A DNA stretch of 6,788 nucleotides from positions 1 to 6,788 of the forward strand of contig JAFYMA010000201.1 of NCBI GenBank assembly GCA_017556845.1. The letters run 5' to 3'. This DNA comes from Clostridia bacterium. GTDB taxonomy: Bacteria > Bacillota > Clostridia > Oscillospirales > CAG-272. Both the position numbers and the translations under genes were made by a program. Positions 4,778 through 6,788 of the stretch are shown here, piece by piece. Numbering within the stretch: position 1 is the stretch's first letter; every line of letters starts with the position of its first letter. The notes beneath the pieces are model-generated. The model was not told the DNA's origin. It searched no databases and was given only the letters and a program-made list of their open reading frames with translations.

Positions 4778-6118
4778 AATATTCCAAACGGAGTAAAAAA
4801 TATACTTAATACACTTAACGCAAGCGGTGAGTCTGCATATATAGTCGGCGGTGCCGTCAGAAACAGCATTATGGGCAGAACGGTCAACGACTATGACGTC
4901 ACAACGTCTGCTTTGCCCGATAAAATTGAAGACATATTTTCGGACTTTTCAACAGTCAACGTTGGAAAAAGCTTCGGTACGGTAGTTGTATACGTCGAAG
5001 GCACTGCCGTAGAGGTCACAACTCACAGAAAAGAAAGCGGTTATTCCGACGGCAGACACCCTGATGGTGTTCTTTATACCGAAAGCATACACGAGGATCT
5101 TGCGCGTCGCGATTTTACTATGAATGCTATCGCATACAGTGAAAACGGCGGGTATATAGATCCATTTGGCGGCATTTCGGATATCAAAAAGCGTACTGTA
5201 CGATGTGTGGGAAACGCCGAAGAACGATTTAACGAAGACAGATTGCGTGTTTTACGAGCGATACGCTTTTCCTCCGAGCTTGGCTTTGAGCTGCACGAGG
5301 ACACAGCGAAAGCCGTTCACGCATACGCAAACAAGCTTGACGGATTATCAAAAGAACGCATTTCAGCAGAATTATGCCGTCTTTTATGCGGTGAAAACGT
5401 AAAGCAAACACTGACTGAATACAGCGACGTTATCATTTCCGCAATTCCCGCATTGGAGCGAATTTATAAATACGATCAGGGCAATCCTTACCATATTTTC
5501 GATCTGTACGAGCATACGGTAAATTGCGTAAGCTACATAGAGCCTGCACTACATCTTCGCTTAGCGGCGCTTTTTCACGATATCGGCAAGCCTCTTTGCA
5601 AAAGCGTAGATACCGAAGGAATTTTTCATTACAAGGGCCATCCTGCCGTAAGCGAAGCAATATCTTATTCGGTTCTGAAGGGATTAAGGCTGCCCACCAA
5701 GCTGTGCCAGACCGTGTGCACGTTGATAAAATATCACGACGAGCGAATAAGTCCTGACAGCGTACGGATAAAACGCCTTATGTCAAAGATGGGCGCGGAT
5801 ATGTTTTTCGATCTTCTTAAGCTTCAAAAGGCAGATATTCTGTCACAGAATCCAAAATTCTATTCCAGATTAGAGTCACTTAACGAGGTATACAGGCAAG
5901 CAAACGAAATAGTAAAAACGGGTACTGCGTTGAACGTCAAGGACCTTAAAATAAACGGAAACGATATAGTAGCTCTCGGAGTAAGACCCGGCAGGCAGGT
6001 CGGCGAAATATTGAACGCTCTGCTTGACGGTGTCGTTTCAAACAAGCTATATAACGATAAGGAAATGCTTATAGAAAAAGCAGAAGAAATTATAAGACGA
6101 GGTGTTGCAAATGAGTAA
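4775..6118 (+). CDS. cca: CCA-adding tRNA nucleotidyltransferase with HD domain
   Basis: Adds or repairs the 3' CCA end of tRNAs from CTP and ATP. The 447-residue length is normal for clostridial class II enzymes with an HD domain. The head domain holds YIVGGAVRNSIMG (22-34), the metal-binding DYD (39-41) with VTTSALP after it, the EDLARRDFTMNAIAY motif (107-121), and the nucleotide-selecting EDRLRVLRAIRFSSELGF (154-171). The middle part carries an HD phosphohydrolase-like domain with His247 (YEHT), His268-Asp269 (FHDIGKP), His289 (KGHP) and His321-Asp322, so the metal ligands look intact. In other bacteria such HD domains give phosphatase or phosphodiesterase activity. A poly(A) polymerase role for this superfamily cannot be excluded from sequence alone, but the motif set fits CCA addition. 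It is first in an operon, overlapping the next gene by 8 bp. Confidence 0.95.
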   Translation: MNIPNGVKNILNTLNASGESAYIVGGAVRNSIMGRTVNDYDVTTSALPDKIEDIFSDFSTVNVGKSFGTVVVYVEGTAVEVTTHRKESGYSDGRHPDGVLYTESIHEDLARRDFTMNAIAYSENGGYIDPFGGISDIKKRTVRCVGNAEERFNEDRLRVLRAIRFSSELGFELHEDTAKAVHAYANKLDGLSKERISAELCRLLCGENVKQTLTEYSDVIISAIPALERIYKYDQGNPYHIFDLYEHTVNCVSYIEPALHLRLAALFHDIGKPLCKSVDTEGIFHYKGHPAVSEAISYSVLKGLRLPTKLCQTVCTLIKYHDERISPDSVRIKRLMSKMGADMFFDLLKLQKADILSQNPKFYSRLESLNEVYRQANEIVKTGTALNVKDLKINGNDIVALGVRPGRQVGEILNALLDGVVSNKLYNDKEMLIEKAEEIIRRGVANE

Positions 6119-6788
6119 TTTTAAATTAGGTGTACTTTCTGCATCATTCAGATGCGGATTTGAAGATACGTTAAAAAAGGTAAAGGCTCTCGGACTTGAC
6201 GGAATACAGCTTGACGTCGTATCGGGTGAAAACGATTTCAGAACCTTTGATTCTGATCGTTTAAAGGTATTTAACGGTCTTATGGACAAATATTCCTTGC
6301 AGGTAAGCGCTTTATGCGGTGATCTTGGCGGCCACGGAATAATGGAGCGTGAGGAAAACAAGACGAAGATACCCGATATGATGAAGATAATCGATCTTGC
6401 AAACACCTTGAACGTCAATGTGGTTACAACGCATATTGGAACTGTACCGTCCGATCCAAACGAGGAGCGATATGATATAATGTGCAACGCCGCACGCACG
6501 CTTGGCACTTACGCTAAAGAAAGAAACGTAACACTTGCGATAGAAACAGGGCCGGAAACGCCCGAAACTCTCAAAAGCTTCATTGAGGATGCCGCATGCG
6601 GAGGACTCGGAGTAAACCTTGATCCTGCAAATCTTGCTATGGTAACGGATGTAGAAGCGCCGCACGCTGTCCGCGTGCTCGGAAAGCACATCGTCCATAC
6701 TCACGCCAAGGACGGAATAATGCTCAAGAAGACTGAGCCAAGAATCATATATGACTTTTTTGCATACGGAGGAATAGAGGATCTGAGA
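6111..6788 (+). CDS. Sugar phosphate isomerase/epimerase-like TIM-barrel protein (3' end off the right edge)
   Basis: The first 226 residues of a xylose-isomerase-like (AP endonuclease 2 superfamily) TIM-barrel enzyme. The frame opens MSNFKLGVLSASFRCGFEDTLKKVKALGLDGIQLDV, the usual first strand and helix of this family. Expected metal-site residues are present: Glu145 in LAIETG, Asp171 in VNLDPANL, and His196/His198 in VHTHAKDG; His108 in TTHIG is a further likely active-site residue. The ATG overlaps the end of cca by 8 bp (6111-6118), with GAGGTG 6 nt upstream inside cca, so the two are translationally linked. Family members isomerise or epimerise sugars and related polyols, and the substrate cannot be told from this part. 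No functional tie to tRNA maturation is known to me. The final metal ligand and C-terminus are missing from the window. Confidence 0.87.
   Translation, partial: MSNFKLGVLSASFRCGFEDTLKKVKALGLDGIQLDVVSGENDFRTFDSDRLKVFNGLMDKYSLQVSALCGDLGGHGIMEREENKTKIPDMMKIIDLANTLNVNVVTTHIGTVPSDPNEERYDIMCNAARTLGTYAKERNVTLAIETGPETPETLKSFIEDAACGGLGVNLDPANLAMVTDVEAPHAVRVLGKHIVHTHAKDGIMLKKTEPRIIYDFFAYGGIEDLR

Noticed and set aside
6047..6704. Long minus-strand ORFs opposite the isomerase gene
   Set aside because: The plus-strand frame has clear family motifs (Glu145, Asp171, His196/198) and a coupled ribosome binding site; the antisense frames have neither.

Overview
The window looks like a chromosomal segment from a gut-type Clostridia bacterium (Bacillota, plausibly Oscillospiraceae/Ruminococcaceae). 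The reasons are moderate GC, AGGAGG-type ribosome binding sites on every gene, two TTG starts, a Firmicutes-style L10 leader RNA, an acetyl-type MetA, and an RsgI-like anti-sigma factor. The taxon is inferred from sequence style and was not searched. No mobile element, CRISPR array, rRNA or tRNA is visible.

Layout. Positions 1-1164 (minus strand) hold an ECF sigma factor followed 4 bp later by an anti-sigma factor with an RsgI-like extracytoplasmic motif, which runs off the left edge. A 215-bp divergent intergenic region carries a sigma-A-like promoter for each direction. Positions 1380-2294 (plus) encode MetA, with all the catalytic residues and the Glu111 signature of acetyl-CoA-dependent homoserine O-acetyltransferases. 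Positions 2376-3139 hold a second, different ECF sigma factor coupled by an ATGA overlap to a small zinc-finger (HX3CX2C) one-TM anti-sigma factor. Two unrelated envelope-signalling modules therefore flank metA.

Positions 3185-4421 form a self-contained rplJ-rplL operon: a perfect consensus promoter (TTGACA-17-TATAAT), an L10 leader RNA, L10, L7/L12, and a strong 12-bp-stem terminator that can work in both directions. The usual neighbours rplK/rplA and rpoB are absent. Beyond the terminator, on the minus strand, is a 66-residue single-pass membrane protein with a strong ribosome binding site and a CXC motif near each end; I do not recognise its family. From about 4712 a plus-strand operon begins with the CCA-adding tRNA nucleotidyltransferase (cca, TTG start). 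It overlaps by 8 bp a sugar phosphate isomerase/epimerase-like TIM-barrel gene that continues past the right edge.

The window is mostly core housekeeping (methionine synthesis, ribosome stalk, tRNA maturation) with two regulatory sigma/anti-sigma cassettes. I found no convincing new multi-gene system. The items most worth a second look are the two adjacent sigma modules, the RsgI-like anti-sigma paired with an ECF rather than SigI-type sigma factor, the 66-aa membrane protein, and possible alternative pairings in the L10 leader next to the rplJ ribosome binding site.
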